NCBI GenBank assembly: GCA_958413095.1
Contig: CATYUF010000053.1
Span: forward strand, 1 to 10,251
Direction of reading: 5' to 3'
Length of the DNA stretch: 10,251 nt
From: an uncultured Clostridium sp.
GTDB taxonomy: Bacteria > Bacillota > Clostridia > TANB77 > CAG-508
Below, one piece after another: positions 1-7,159 of the stretch. Made by a program: the position numbers and the translations under genes. The notes under the pieces are model-generated. The model saw only the letters and a list, made by a program, of their open reading frames with translations, was not told the DNA's origin and ran no database searches. Position 1 is the first letter of the stretch. Each line of letters opens with the position of its first letter.

Positions 1-169
1 TCTTATTGAGCTGGATTTTATGGTTATCGGGTTCCTATTTTAGGACAACCTCTTTTGGCTCGTTTGACACTTCCGTTTGCGAAAAATATGAGCCTGTATT
101 TATAATCGTATTTTATATTTGATTCTATGGTTATAATTTAACATAAAATAAATATTTTGGCAATAGATT
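1..169. other. Left-edge segment with shifted base composition, no assignable gene
   Basis: The first 100 bases have about 39 G or C by my count, clearly more than the neighbouring AT-rich genes. One plus-strand frame is open from base 3 to a TGA at about 120-122, and a minus-strand frame is open across much of the same DNA (ending in residues GCPKIGTR and a stop). Neither has a convincing start or a family I recognise, so I do not call a gene. The nonamer TATGGTTAT occurs twice (20-28 and 126-134). The segment lies just past the stop of the last cargo gene, so it may be flanking chromosome, the tail of an older insertion, or the left end of the element. No clear terminator for the cargo operon is visible. 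Confidence 0.35.
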
Positions 170-463
170 TTAATTAATTTTATATTTTTTTTCCAGTTCT
201 TCAAACAAAGTATCAATTTCGTTTTTTAAAGTTTGTTTATTTTCTTGAAAATTATTAAGTTTATTATATAAATTTTCATAAACAATTTTTTCAGCTTCAT
301 TTACTATTTTGTCTTTATTATATTCTTCTAATTCAGCATCTTCATTATCATATATATATTCTAAAGCTTTTAATATATCCTCTTTAGAGATTTCTAATAA
401 TTTTTTATCTTTTCCATCAACATTTAAATAACTCACATTATTCTCATATTTTAAGATTTTCAT
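170..463 (-). CDS. Small charged helical protein of unknown function, last gene of defence operon
   Basis: This 97-residue protein is rich in Glu, Lys and Asn, and its second half (about residues 45-95) looks like a continuous amphipathic helix or coiled coil. It has no signal peptide, membrane segment or catalytic motif that I can see, and I do not recognise the family. The ATG at 461-463 is preceded by AGAAAGGAGC, a good ribosome binding site. The start lies inside the end of the PHP-ATPase gene (20-bp overlap), so the two are almost certainly translated from one mRNA and may be coupled. By inference it could be an accessory, regulatory or inhibitory partner of the ATPase. It could equally be an unrelated cargo gene. 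Good confidence that it is a gene, none on its role. Confidence 0.72.
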   Translation of the reverse strand: MKILKYENNVSYLNVDGKDKKLLEISKEDILKALEYIYDNEDAELEEYNKDKIVNEAEKIVYENLYNKLNNFQENKQTLKNEIDTLFEELEKKYKIN

Positions 464-2462
464 AAATTTTGCTCCTTTCTTCGTATGTCTTAACTCCAGC
501 TTCCATACAACTTACTATTGCTTCATAAGTTTTAATTGACTTTCCATCTTTATTTACCAACATAGTATCAGTAAAGTTTCCTACATATACTTCATATTTT
601 TGTTCTTTTTCATTATACATTGTATATATAAGTTTATCTGCTTTATTAGAAACTCCTAATGTATTGTTATGAGTAACGACAAACACAGTTGTTTTATTTG
701 ATATATCTTTTATTAATGTATTTATATTTTCTTTTATATATGGATTATCAAAAGAGGATTCTGGTTCATCCAGTAATAAAATATCATAATTTTTAGCATC
801 CTCTAATTCTTTTAATAAATTAAATTCCGCTTTTTCTCCTCCTGATATTTCACTTCCATTTTGATTAATAACCTTATATTTTATATCTATAATCGTTTTA
901 CAAAGTTTATCTATTGTAACTCCATCCTCTTTTAATTGTTTAATATATTTAAAAGTATCTTTTAAATAATATTTATCAAAAGTTTCTTTAAAAGAACCAG
1001 TTGCATTCGCACCTTCTTTCATTTCGCTGACATTTTTATATGGTGCTTTTGTAGCAATAATTTTAAATCTTTGATAATCCTCTTCAAAAATATTTGTTTT
1101 TTCCTTTATTTTTTTGAAATCTTCGTTAAATCTACTTACTATTAAACGATTTCTCATCATATTATATAAATCAATTTGTGGTATTGTATCTACCGATGAC
1201 TTTAATTCTAATTTTTTTTGTATGCTTTCTACTAATTTATCTACTTCTTTTTTTATTTTTTCACTTAGCCTTTCTTTTCTATATAAATCTATTAACTTCA
1301 TTAGCAATACTTGTAATGATTCTTTATTTATATTCTCATCTATAATTTCTTTATAATTTTCGTTTTCAAGTAAAATTTTAATTGCATTTATTAGATTTTC
1401 TAGCTCCTTATTAGTTTTTACATCAAACGTGATTTCGTTAAACAAAGATGTTCTTGAAAATATATCATTTCTTTCAAAACTGATAGCTCTATTTATTAAT
1501 GCAAAATGATAATTTTCTAACTCTAAATTATCTGAATTTAAATCAATTTCTAAAATGCTATGTATAACATTGTCTATTGGATTAACATATTCATTTGTTA
1601 TTTTTTCATATCCTTTTTGTGTAATTTCTTTAAATTTTTCACTTCCACTTTTCTCAGTAATTTCAAATTGCTTTATGTATTTGATTTCTGAAGTATCAAA
1701 TGCTTTTTTTATTTTTTCAAGTGTATATGTCTTGCCAGATGACCTTTTTCCTATAATTACATTTAATTTTGTAGAAGCAACTAATCCATCTTGTGTAAAT
1801 ATAAATTCATTGTCATTTTTGTTTTCTGTTATAAAAACTCTTGTTTTGTCCATTAAACCATATTTAATTGATTTTAAAGATGTATCATCTATATCTAAAA
1901 ATGTATATCTTGTTGGAAAAATTTCCAAATCTTTTTTTATCCTAACATCAGAAGATAAAATTGGAACTAAATCATTTTCCTGCTTTTTTAATGTGCAAAA
2001 TTTTTTTATACTATCTACTTCACCACAAGTAATATTATTTCCAAACTTTTTAATTATTTGTTGTTGTAATGCTGGCTTTTTCTTATAGTGTGGAATTAAT
2101 AAATACTGCTCATAATTACAAAAAATACTTATAAATTCATCATAAGATATATATTTTTTTCCATCTATTAGCCTTTCATTTAATTGATTACACTGTTCAC
2201 AAAACTTATCTAAATTGCTTTCTTCTGTTACTACTATCATATGTGCATTCTCCACATCAACTTCTACTCCTGGAAATACACTTATATTTACTTTTTCTTT
2301 TATCTTATTAAATTGTTCTCTATCAAAAATATTATGGTTTGTAATTGCAATAGCATCTAACTTAGATGTTTGAACATATAGCAACATTTTATCTAAATCA
2401 AATATAAAATTGGAATCTTTTTCTGTTGCTAATGTATGTATATGTAAATCAATTTTTTTCAA
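444..2462 (-). CDS. PHP-domain/AAA-like ATPase fusion (TrlF/Ppl-like, probable anti-phage defence)
   Basis: The 672-residue protein begins with a PHP (polymerase and histidinol phosphatase) metal-dependent phosphoesterase domain: DLHIHT (H7, H9), TNHN (H43), GVEVDV (E67), H74 and PHYKK (H125). The usual final SDxH metal motif reads SDVR (D172-R174), so one expected ligand is changed. From about residue 230 it continues as an SMC/ABC-like ATPase: Walker A GKRSSGKT (238-245), a long helical insert (about 345-530), signature ISGGEKAEF (539-547), Walker B ILLLDEPESS (561-570) and a His switch VVTHNN (595-600). PHP-ATPases of this layout are annotated as TrlF-like, and one (Ppl) was reported as a single-gene phage defence. 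The start is TTG, chosen because AGAAGGGGAAATT precedes it and DLHIHT must sit near the N-terminus. It follows the endonuclease gene by 69 bases with no clear promoter between, so co-transcription is inferred. The exact substrate is unknown. Confidence 0.88.
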   Translation of the reverse strand: MKKIDLHIHTLATEKDSNFIFDLDKMLLYVQTSKLDAIAITNHNIFDREQFNKIKEKVNISVFPGVEVDVENAHMIVVTEESNLDKFCEQCNQLNERLIDGKKYISYDEFISIFCNYEQYLLIPHYKKKPALQQQIIKKFGNNITCGEVDSIKKFCTLKKQENDLVPILSSDVRIKKDLEIFPTRYTFLDIDDTSLKSIKYGLMDKTRVFITENKNDNEFIFTQDGLVASTKLNVIIGKRSSGKTYTLEKIKKAFDTSEIKYIKQFEITEKSGSEKFKEITQKGYEKITNEYVNPIDNVIHSILEIDLNSDNLELENYHFALINRAISFERNDIFSRTSLFNEITFDVKTNKELENLINAIKILLENENYKEIIDENINKESLQVLLMKLIDLYRKERLSEKIKKEVDKLVESIQKKLELKSSVDTIPQIDLYNMMRNRLIVSRFNEDFKKIKEKTNIFEEDYQRFKIIATKAPYKNVSEMKEGANATGSFKETFDKYYLKDTFKYIKQLKEDGVTIDKLCKTIIDIKYKVINQNGSEISGGEKAEFNLLKELEDAKNYDILLLDEPESSFDNPYIKENINTLIKDISNKTTVFVVTHNNTLGVSNKADKLIYTMYNEKEQKYEVYVGNFTDTMLVNKDGKSIKTYEAIVSCMEAGVKTYEERSKIYENLKI

Positions 2463-2531
2463 AATTTCCCCTTCTTTCTGTGTAAAAATACTACTATAAC
2501 TTTTTCTAATCTTCCTTGTTTACATATTTTT

Positions 2532-3275
2532 TTAATTTACATTAAATAACTCAGTTGGATCCACCTTAAATTGTAACATTTTTGCAGTATCTCTTCCTGC
2601 ATCTCCACCTTTTCTTTGCATTGTAATTCTACCTATTTTCATGCTACCTCTATTAGTTATTTCTACATTTCCTTCACTATAATGATTTATGGCTACATTT
2701 ATAGGCTTTAATGTCCATATTGATTCAGTTGCTGTTTTCTTAGCAACTAGTATCCATTCTGCTGCTAAAATTCCTCTACCTTTTACAATGTCTAGTATTA
2801 TAAGTGCTTTATTATCTTCAAAAAATTTTACTAATTGATTTTGTTCATCTTCTGTAAATTCATTCATAAACATTCTTCTTGAATCTTTAGTATCTTTTCT
2901 ATATGGTGGAAGCTCTCCTGTAAAATATTGTAATAACTTTACAATATTTTCTGGAATATCCCACATTTCCTTATAGTTCTTAATCCATCTTTTATCTATT
3001 TGATTAAATCCCTTATCATTACTTACTAACTTGATTTGGAGATTTTGAGCCTCAATTATTTTTTTCAATTTTATAGTTACTTGAACTTGTACATCTGTTT
3101 TATATCCATGTATTACTTCTGCATATACATATTCAATTTCTTTTAAATCATATCCCATTGTTTTAAGCCAAGATTTAGCCTCATCGTCATTTTCCCAATT
3201 GATAAATTTGTTAGCTATATCTTTTTCATTATTAAAACCATCTTTTGCTATTTTTGAACCACCTGAACTATCCAT
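2532..3275 (-). CDS. hinP1IR: Type II restriction endonuclease, HinP1I-like (GCGC)
   Basis: At 247 residues this has the length I recall for R.HinP1I and shares its characteristic blocks: GSKIAKDGFNNEKDIA (6-21), QIKLVSNDKGFNQIDKRW (80-97), FTGELPPY (118-125), KDSRRMFMNEF (130-140), GRGILAAEWILVA (166-178), and MQRKGGDAGRDTAKMLQFK (219-237) followed by DPTELF. HinP1I is a PD-(D/E)xK nuclease with a Gln in place of the usual acid. The matching residues here are D61, Q80 and K82. HinP1I cuts G^CGC, leaving two-base 5' overhangs. The ATG at 3273-3275 overlaps the last 8 bases of the methyltransferase gene, and AAGGGAG precedes it inside that gene. Translation is therefore probably coupled to the methylase, so that nuclease is made after or below it. 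No frameshift or missing motif is seen, so it should be active. The family call rests on memory of the HinP1I sequence, not on a search. Confidence 0.9.
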   Translation of the reverse strand: MDSSGGSKIAKDGFNNEKDIANKFINWENDDEAKSWLKTMGYDLKEIEYVYAEVIHGYKTDVQVQVTIKLKKIIEAQNLQIKLVSNDKGFNQIDKRWIKNYKEMWDIPENIVKLLQYFTGELPPYRKDTKDSRRMFMNEFTEDEQNQLVKFFEDNKALIILDIVKGRGILAAEWILVAKKTATESIWTLKPINVAINHYSEGNVEITNRGSMKIGRITMQRKGGDAGRDTAKMLQFKVDPTELFNVN

Positions 3276-4269
3276 TATTTACACTCCCTTCATCAATTAT
3301 GCTTTTAACTATATATTGTAAAACATTAACCACTACACTATTTCCAAATTGCTTTTGAGCTTGATTAACAGATTCGTCTATTTGATAATATTCTGGAAAT
3401 CCCATTAATCTTGCACATTCTCTTGGGTGTAGCTTTCTAACCTCGTTGTTTATATAGTATAAACCTGTTTTGGATCCTGTTCCACCACCTTCTGCTGACA
3501 AAGTAATTGCTTGTCCAAATGGATCATATATTCTGTCTCCTTGTCCTCCTTTATTAACAGTTCCAACTCTTACTGGTTTATTATATACTTTAAACATCTT
3601 TATCTGATTATTATCTTCATTCATTTTATATGGTTTATTTATAATATATTTTCTTTCTTCTCCATTTGTTAGCAAAATATCATTAACACAAACTTCTTGA
3701 TTTGTAGATTTTGGAAATACGTAATTATGATTATCTAAGTCTTTTCTAATACATACCATATAAATCCTTTCCCTTGCTTGTGGTACACCATAATTTGAAG
3801 CATTTAAGACCTGCCAATACATATTATATCCTATACTTTCAATGTTTTCTCTTATAACTTTAAAAGTATTTCCATTATCATGTTTTTCTAAATTCTTTAC
3901 ATTTTCCAATATTAACAATTCTGGTTGATGAAACTTAGCAATTCTAACCACTTCTCTGAATAAAGTCCCTCGTGTATCTTCAAACCCTTTTTGTTTTCCA
4001 CTAATCGAAAATGCTTGACAAGGAAATCCAGCACAAAGAATATCGTGCTTAGGTATTTCATTTTCATCTACTTTTGTAATATCACTTAATGGATTTGCAC
4101 CAAAATTTTTTTCATATACCTTACTAACATGATTATCAATATCCGAACTAAAAACACATTCTGCTCCATATGACTCTAAAGCAAGTCTAAAACCTCCTAG
4201 TCCGCAAAATAAATCTATAAATTTTTTACCTTTTAAGGCTTGTTTATATTCTTCATTTAGATTAATCAA
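3268..4269 (-). CDS. hinP1IM: DNA (cytosine-5) methyltransferase, M.HhaI/M.HinP1I-like (GCGC)
   Basis: This transfers a methyl group from S-adenosylmethionine to C5 of cytosine and protects host DNA from the adjoining nuclease. Numbering from the TTG start (333 aa): motif I FIDLFCGLGGF (17-27), catalytic loop GFPCQAFS with C84, ENV (122-124), QARERIY (164-170), a recognition region around 235-275 (GGQGDRIY, then TLSAEGGG), RECARLMGFPE (283-293) and QFGNSVVVNV (307-316). The core and recognition region closely resemble M.HhaI (327 aa, GCGC), including the Q and R (Q243, R246) that correspond to its base-contacting pair. Start choice: an in-frame ATG at 4284 and a TTG at 4314 lie within or too close to the promoter -10 and -35, whereas TTG 4269 has GGAGGAG 7-8 bases upstream. 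It is the first gene of the cargo operon and overlaps the endonuclease gene by 8 bases. Confidence 0.93.
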   Translation of the reverse strand: MINLNEEYKQALKGKKFIDLFCGLGGFRLALESYGAECVFSSDIDNHVSKVYEKNFGANPLSDITKVDENEIPKHDILCAGFPCQAFSISGKQKGFEDTRGTLFREVVRIAKFHQPELLILENVKNLEKHDNGNTFKVIRENIESIGYNMYWQVLNASNYGVPQARERIYMVCIRKDLDNHNYVFPKSTNQEVCVNDILLTNGEERKYIINKPYKMNEDNNQIKMFKVYNKPVRVGTVNKGGQGDRIYDPFGQAITLSAEGGGTGSKTGLYYINNEVRKLHPRECARLMGFPEYYQIDESVNQAQKQFGNSVVVNVLQYIVKSIIDEGSVNNG

Positions 4270-4285
4270 GTTTATCTCCTCCATA

Positions 4286-4314
4286 AGTATAAAAATCCAT
4301 TTAAAGTATATCAA
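4286..4314 (-). promoter_or_regulatory. Sigma-A-type promoter of the restriction-modification operon
   Basis: On the minus strand TTGATA (4314-4309) and TATACT (4291-4286) are separated by exactly 17 bases, a near-consensus vegetative promoter. The expected transcription start is about 4279-4281, only 10-12 bases before the TTG start at 4269. The mRNA would thus begin at or inside the Shine-Dalgarno stretch GGAGGAG. No operator, inverted repeat or controller-protein box is obvious around it. Confidence 0.75.
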
Positions 4315-4382
4315 ATTTTAATTTTATTTACAATAAAAAAAAAGAATTTCAATATTTTATTAATAATATTTTTTTAAAATAG

Positions 4383-4417
4383 CAAAAACTGTAGAAATTA
4401 TAATTTTTTTCTACAGT
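4383..4417 (-). terminator. Hairpin terminator closing the mobilisation operon
   Basis: A perfect 10-bp inverted repeat, ACTGTAGAAA (4388-4397) and TTTCTACAGT (4408-4417), encloses a 10-base AT loop. Read on the minus strand, the stem is followed by TTTTTGC and further T-rich DNA. It sits 14 bases after the stop of the frameshifted small ORF and upstream of the cargo promoter, so it insulates the cargo operon from the mobilisation genes. The plus-strand side is also T-rich, so it may work both ways. The stem is GC-poor. Confidence 0.65.
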
Positions 4418-4430
4418 CTTACTTTTTATT

Positions 4431-4719
4431 TTATATTATTAAAAGTTCAATCACATCTGCAAATCCGTTTCTATAATACTTTTCATTCCAGTAAAATAAG
4501 TAATCCATAAAATTTTTATCAAGTTGATCTAGTTGCTTTTTAACATACTTCTTAATTCTGTTCTGGTACATTTTTTAGTATTTTTTCTGCAATTTCATCA
4601 AAATAAATACAATACTTCTTATCTTTTGGTGTCATTTCACAAAATACCGTTTCATCTCTAAATTCTAACCATTCTTTTAATAAATCCTCTTTTACTTCTC
4701 TTAAATTTTTAATTTGCAT
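4431..4719 (-). pseudogene. Small mobile-element ORF broken by a single-base frameshift
   Basis: From ATG 4719, with GGAGAGG directly upstream overlapping the tnpV stop, the frame encodes 55 residues (MQIKNLREVKED..., then EFRDETVFCEMTPKDKK, ILKNVPEQN) and stops with TAA at 4552-4554. The next frame continues at once with KKYVKKQLDQLDKNFMDY (using the base shift), then FYWNEKYYRNGFADVIELL, to a TAA at 4431-4433. Removing one T at 4554/4555 gives a continuous protein of about 95 residues, helical and ending in a WNEKYYRNGF motif that I associate with small proteins beside tnpV and mob genes, function unknown. No slippery heptamer is seen at the join, so this looks like mutation or a sequencing error and not programmed frameshifting. 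The N-terminal 55-residue piece could still be made. Confidence 0.75.
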
Positions 4720-4725
4720 CCTCTC

Positions 4726-5115
4726 CTATACATATATTAATTCATTAAAAACTATTTCTTCTGCTTGATTCTTAAAGTTATTCATCATCCCAACCCAATA
4801 AAGCATATCTGTATTTTTCATATCTTCTGCTAAATTGCTTTTGAATTTTAATTGTTTTATTATTTTTTCTACTCTTTCAGTTGCAGTTTCTTGAATCTCT
4901 TTTAAATGACTATTTAAAGTTCCATCCATTAACATTATTGAATATTCAGCTTTTTTATTTTCTTTTAGGTAATTCAATCTCATTCTGCCATATTTATTTA
5001 AAGTAATCTTTTCCTGTTCTGGCATTACAATATTTGGAATATAATAATCTCCTTCTAAATGATATTCAATTCCAGTTCTTTTGTCTATTTTTGTTTTTTT
5101 TAATTCTTTATTCAT
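4726..5115 (-). CDS. tnpV: TnpV-family transposon-encoded protein
   Basis: The 129-residue protein fits the TnpV family of Tn4451/Tn4453-type mobilisable transposons. It has a short N-terminal lead ending in GIEYHLEGDYYIPNIVMP (15-32), then YGRMRLNYLKENKKAEYSIML (42-62) and a C-terminal DMLYWVGMMNNFKNQAEEIV (103-122). TnpV proteins are small, soluble and of unproven function, possibly DNA-binding. The ATG at 5113-5115 follows the upstream stop by 2 bases and has AAGGAGAT before it. Its TAG stop lies within the ribosome binding site of the next small ORF, so the three short genes form one tightly packed operon. No damage is visible. Confidence 0.85.
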   Translation of the reverse strand: MNKELKKTKIDKRTGIEYHLEGDYYIPNIVMPEQEKITLNKYGRMRLNYLKENKKAEYSIMLMDGTLNSHLKEIQETATERVEKIIKQLKFKSNLAEDMKNTDMLYWVGMMNNFKNQAEEIVFNELIYV

Positions 5116-5117
5116 AA

Positions 5118-5429
5118 CTATTTATCTCCTTTGTTTTCTTTTATTTTTAATTCTTTGTAATAATCTGTTTTAGCTTTTTTCCTTACTAAGTACAAACATT
5201 CTTGCACAAGCCATTTAAGTTCATTTGAATATGCTCTATATATAACACCATCTTCTAATCTTCCTTCTGTTTGTTTTTCATGTAAATAAACATACTTTTC
5301 AAATTTTTCACTTAACTGTTCTGCTCTTTGTTTGATTTCTTTGTTTTTGCTATTTTTATTATCATTAATAATCTGCATTAATTTATTGTATTCTTCTCTA
5401 CTAAAGTAGATATTATCTTTACTTGACAT
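5118..5429 (-). CDS. Hypothetical protein of mobilisable element
   Basis: I do not recognise this 103-residue protein. It is highly charged and apparently all helical, with a lysine-rich C-terminus and a central ELKWLVQECLYLVRKK segment (about 70-85) that could pack as an amphipathic helix. There is no signal peptide or catalytic motif. The ATG at 5427-5429 is preceded by AAGAAGGAGG. It starts 19 bases after the relaxase stop and ends 2 bases before tnpV, so it belongs to the mobilisation operon. Its position would suit an accessory protein of transfer or regulation, but that is inference from context only. Confidence 0.7.
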   Translation of the reverse strand: MSSKDNIYFSREEYNKLMQIINDNKNSKNKEIKQRAEQLSEKFEKYVYLHEKQTEGRLEDGVIYRAYSNELKWLVQECLYLVRKKAKTDYYKELKIKENKGDK

Positions 5430-5448
5430 TGTTTTGAGTCCTCCTTCT

Positions 5449-6864
5449 TTAACCTAAATTATAATCATTCTTTTTCTTTCCTTTTTTAGCTTGTTTTTCT
5501 GATAATTCTTCAGTAGTTAATACTTTTCTTGTTGTATCATGTACTATATCAGAATCATTATCATCAAATATTCCACTTTTTGCTAAATCTTCTGCAACAA
5601 TAGTATAATTTCTCTTATCTTTTGGAATATTATCAAATCTTTCATCAAATACCTTAATTTGAAATCTTTTAATTAATCTTCTCCAAAATTCTTTAAACTT
5701 GCTTAATTCTGTTTTAACTTTATTTAAAGCTATTTCTAATTTATTGATTTTTTTATCCTTAAATTTTATTTCTTCCTTTAATTCAGCAATAGTCTTGTCC
5801 TTTTCGATATTACTATAATACAATCTATCTCTCTCATTTTCTAAATTCTTATAGTTTTTCTCAACCTTATCAATAGTAATATTTAGGTCATTAACACTTT
5901 TTATACTTTTAGTAGTATCTTTTACTTGTTCTGTATAATTTAAGACTTTATCAATATTCTCGTTTGAAATAAGTTTATTATTTTTATCAAGCAATGGTGA
6001 TTTTAAATTATTAAGAATTTTTTTGATTTTCTGCGTTTCTACATCTAAATTATCGCTTCTACTATTAGCCTCTTTTAATCTTTTAGTATTCTTTTCTTGT
6101 TCTCTTTTTAATTCACTATAACCAACCATATCATTAACATTAATATCTCGATTTCTACCTTTTTGCTTTTGCTTTAATGTTGCATTTTGCTCATAAACTT
6201 CATTAAATTTTTCAATACAATATTTTCTCATTTTATCTTGAATCTCTTTTAATGAAGCTTTTGTAAATATTTGAGATTTAGCAACTTGCTTCTTCATCCC
6301 GTTTTTATAACCATCTTTTACAGGTACTCCTACTAAGTGCATATGTGGAGATGCTTCATCATAATGTACTACTGCATTTGCAACTTTAAAAGCTGGTACA
6401 ACTTCCACAAATTTATAAATCTGGTCTTTATAAACTTCTGTCATTTGCTTTTTATATTCTCTTGTTTTACCATTCCAAAAATTCATATCGCCAAGTTCTA
6501 TTATAAGTTCACAAGCTAAATCATGTTTGCTATCTTTTGAAATATGAATAAAATAATCTCCTATTCTTCTGTCTTTTCTTACTTTATTATCATACTCAAT
6601 TTGAGCTTCTTGAAATACTTGTAAATACACATTCTTTACATCTTGATATAAATCATTTGTACCATAAACAACTTCAATATCTTCAATCTTTTTATCGTAA
6701 TTTCTTAAATTATGCTTATTAACTTTGGATAATTGCTGACTATTTTGAATAGCATTATTACTTAATGAAGTTGTATCAGATGGATTATTTTTGGCTACTC
6801 TCTTTCCCAACTTTGATCTGTTTTTATCGCTACCTAAATGAATAGAATATGCTAGTTCTTGCAT
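5449..6864 (-). CDS. mobV: MobV/Pre-family relaxase (TnpZ-like)
   Basis: This 471-residue protein nicks one strand at oriT and pilots it during conjugative mobilisation by a helper element. The N-terminal relaxase domain (about 1-220) shows HNLR (H51, N52, R54), the MobV motif I region, and the metal-binding motif HYDEASPHMHLVGVPV with H167, E170, H174 and H176. Residues about 255-395 form a long charged coiled coil, as is usual for Mob/Pre proteins, followed by FWRRLIKRFQIKVFDE (394-409) and a basic tail. The start ATG (6864) has GAAAGGAAC upstream. Together with tnpV and a TnpX-type recombinase this matches the Tn4451 layout, where TnpZ is the relaxase. The gene looks intact, so the element could still be mobilised in trans even though its recombinase is broken. 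Confidence 0.9.
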   Translation of the reverse strand: MQELAYSIHLGSDKNRSKLGKRVAKNNPSDTTSLSNNAIQNSQQLSKVNKHNLRNYDKKIEDIEVVYGTNDLYQDVKNVYLQVFQEAQIEYDNKVRKDRRIGDYFIHISKDSKHDLACELIIELGDMNFWNGKTREYKKQMTEVYKDQIYKFVEVVPAFKVANAVVHYDEASPHMHLVGVPVKDGYKNGMKKQVAKSQIFTKASLKEIQDKMRKYCIEKFNEVYEQNATLKQKQKGRNRDINVNDMVGYSELKREQEKNTKRLKEANSRSDNLDVETQKIKKILNNLKSPLLDKNNKLISNENIDKVLNYTEQVKDTTKSIKSVNDLNITIDKVEKNYKNLENERDRLYYSNIEKDKTIAELKEEIKFKDKKINKLEIALNKVKTELSKFKEFWRRLIKRFQIKVFDERFDNIPKDKRNYTIVAEDLAKSGIFDDNDSDIVHDTTRKVLTTEELSEKQAKKGKKKNDYNLG

Positions 6865-6932
6865 CGTAAATTGTTCCTTTCTATAAAAATAATTTGTAGA
6901 TTTCTCTTAAAAAGCTTCTTCGAATATGCTAA

Positions 6933-7079
6933 GAATTAGCGAATATCTAAATAAAATTTGTTTTGCTTTATACAAATTTTATTTAGATATTTTTCATCAA
7001 AACGACTTGTAAAATGAAATTTTACACTTGATTTTCTGATAAGAAAATCATTCGTTTTTGATGAAAAGATAGCTAATTC
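6933..7079. repeat. Nested inverted repeats forming a multi-branched structure upstream of mob
   Basis: An outer 8-bp pair GAATTAGC (6933-6940) and GCTAATTC (7072-7079) encloses two arms. Arm 1 is a perfect 19-bp inverted repeat, AATATCTAAATAAAATTTG (6942-6960) against 6973-6991, with a 12-base loop. Arm 2 is TTTTCATCAAAACG (6991-7004) against CGTTTTTGATGAAAA (7053-7067), one base bulged. Arm 2 carries two further perfect hairpins: TGTAAAAT/ATTTTACA (7008-7026, 3-base loop) and TGATTTTCT/AGAAAATCA (7029-7050, 4-base loop). The whole can fold as a branched RNA or DNA structure between the recombinase and relaxase genes. It could be a terminator-antiterminator, part of oriT, or a structured leader. 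No known RNA family is recognised. Confidence 0.65.
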
Positions 7080-7093
7080 GATGCCTCGCAGAG

Positions 7094-7159
7094 CCCCCGA
7101 GTTTTGATAGAATGTCAAAACTCATAGGGGGTTAGGAATTTTGACAAAGTCAAATTCCT
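7094..7159 (-). other. Candidate origin of transfer (oriT) upstream of the MobV relaxase
   Basis: CCCCC (7094-7098) and GGGGG (7127-7131) clamp a perfect 9-bp inverted repeat, GAGTTTTGA (7099-7107) and TCAAAACTC (7115-7123), with a 7-base loop. Immediately beside it AGGAATTTTGAC (7134-7145) pairs with GTCAAATTCCT (7149-7159), one base bulged. The GC blocks stand out sharply in this AT-rich DNA. MobV relaxases usually act on a hairpin site just upstream of their own gene. This lies about 230 bases before the mob start, in the gap after the recombinase. The nick position cannot be assigned. Confidence 0.55.

Noticed and set aside
1114..2088. Two open frames on the plus strand (1114-1356, 1555-2088)
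   Set aside because: They are antisense to the PHP-ATPase, rich in Ser, Phe and Ile as AT-rich shadows are, lack ribosome binding sites and resemble no family.
4540..4562. Programmed ribosomal frameshifting in the small ORF
   Set aside because: There is no slippery heptamer, stimulatory hairpin or internal Shine-Dalgarno at the join, and a single extra T explains it.
6337..6519. 60-codon plus-strand frame opposite the relaxase
   Set aside because: It overlaps the conserved HxDExxPHxH region on the other strand and has no start signals.
6936..7118. 60-codon minus-strand frame over the hairpin region
   Set aside because: It is an accidental open frame across the inverted repeats, with no ribosome binding site. 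The palindromes explain the sequence better.
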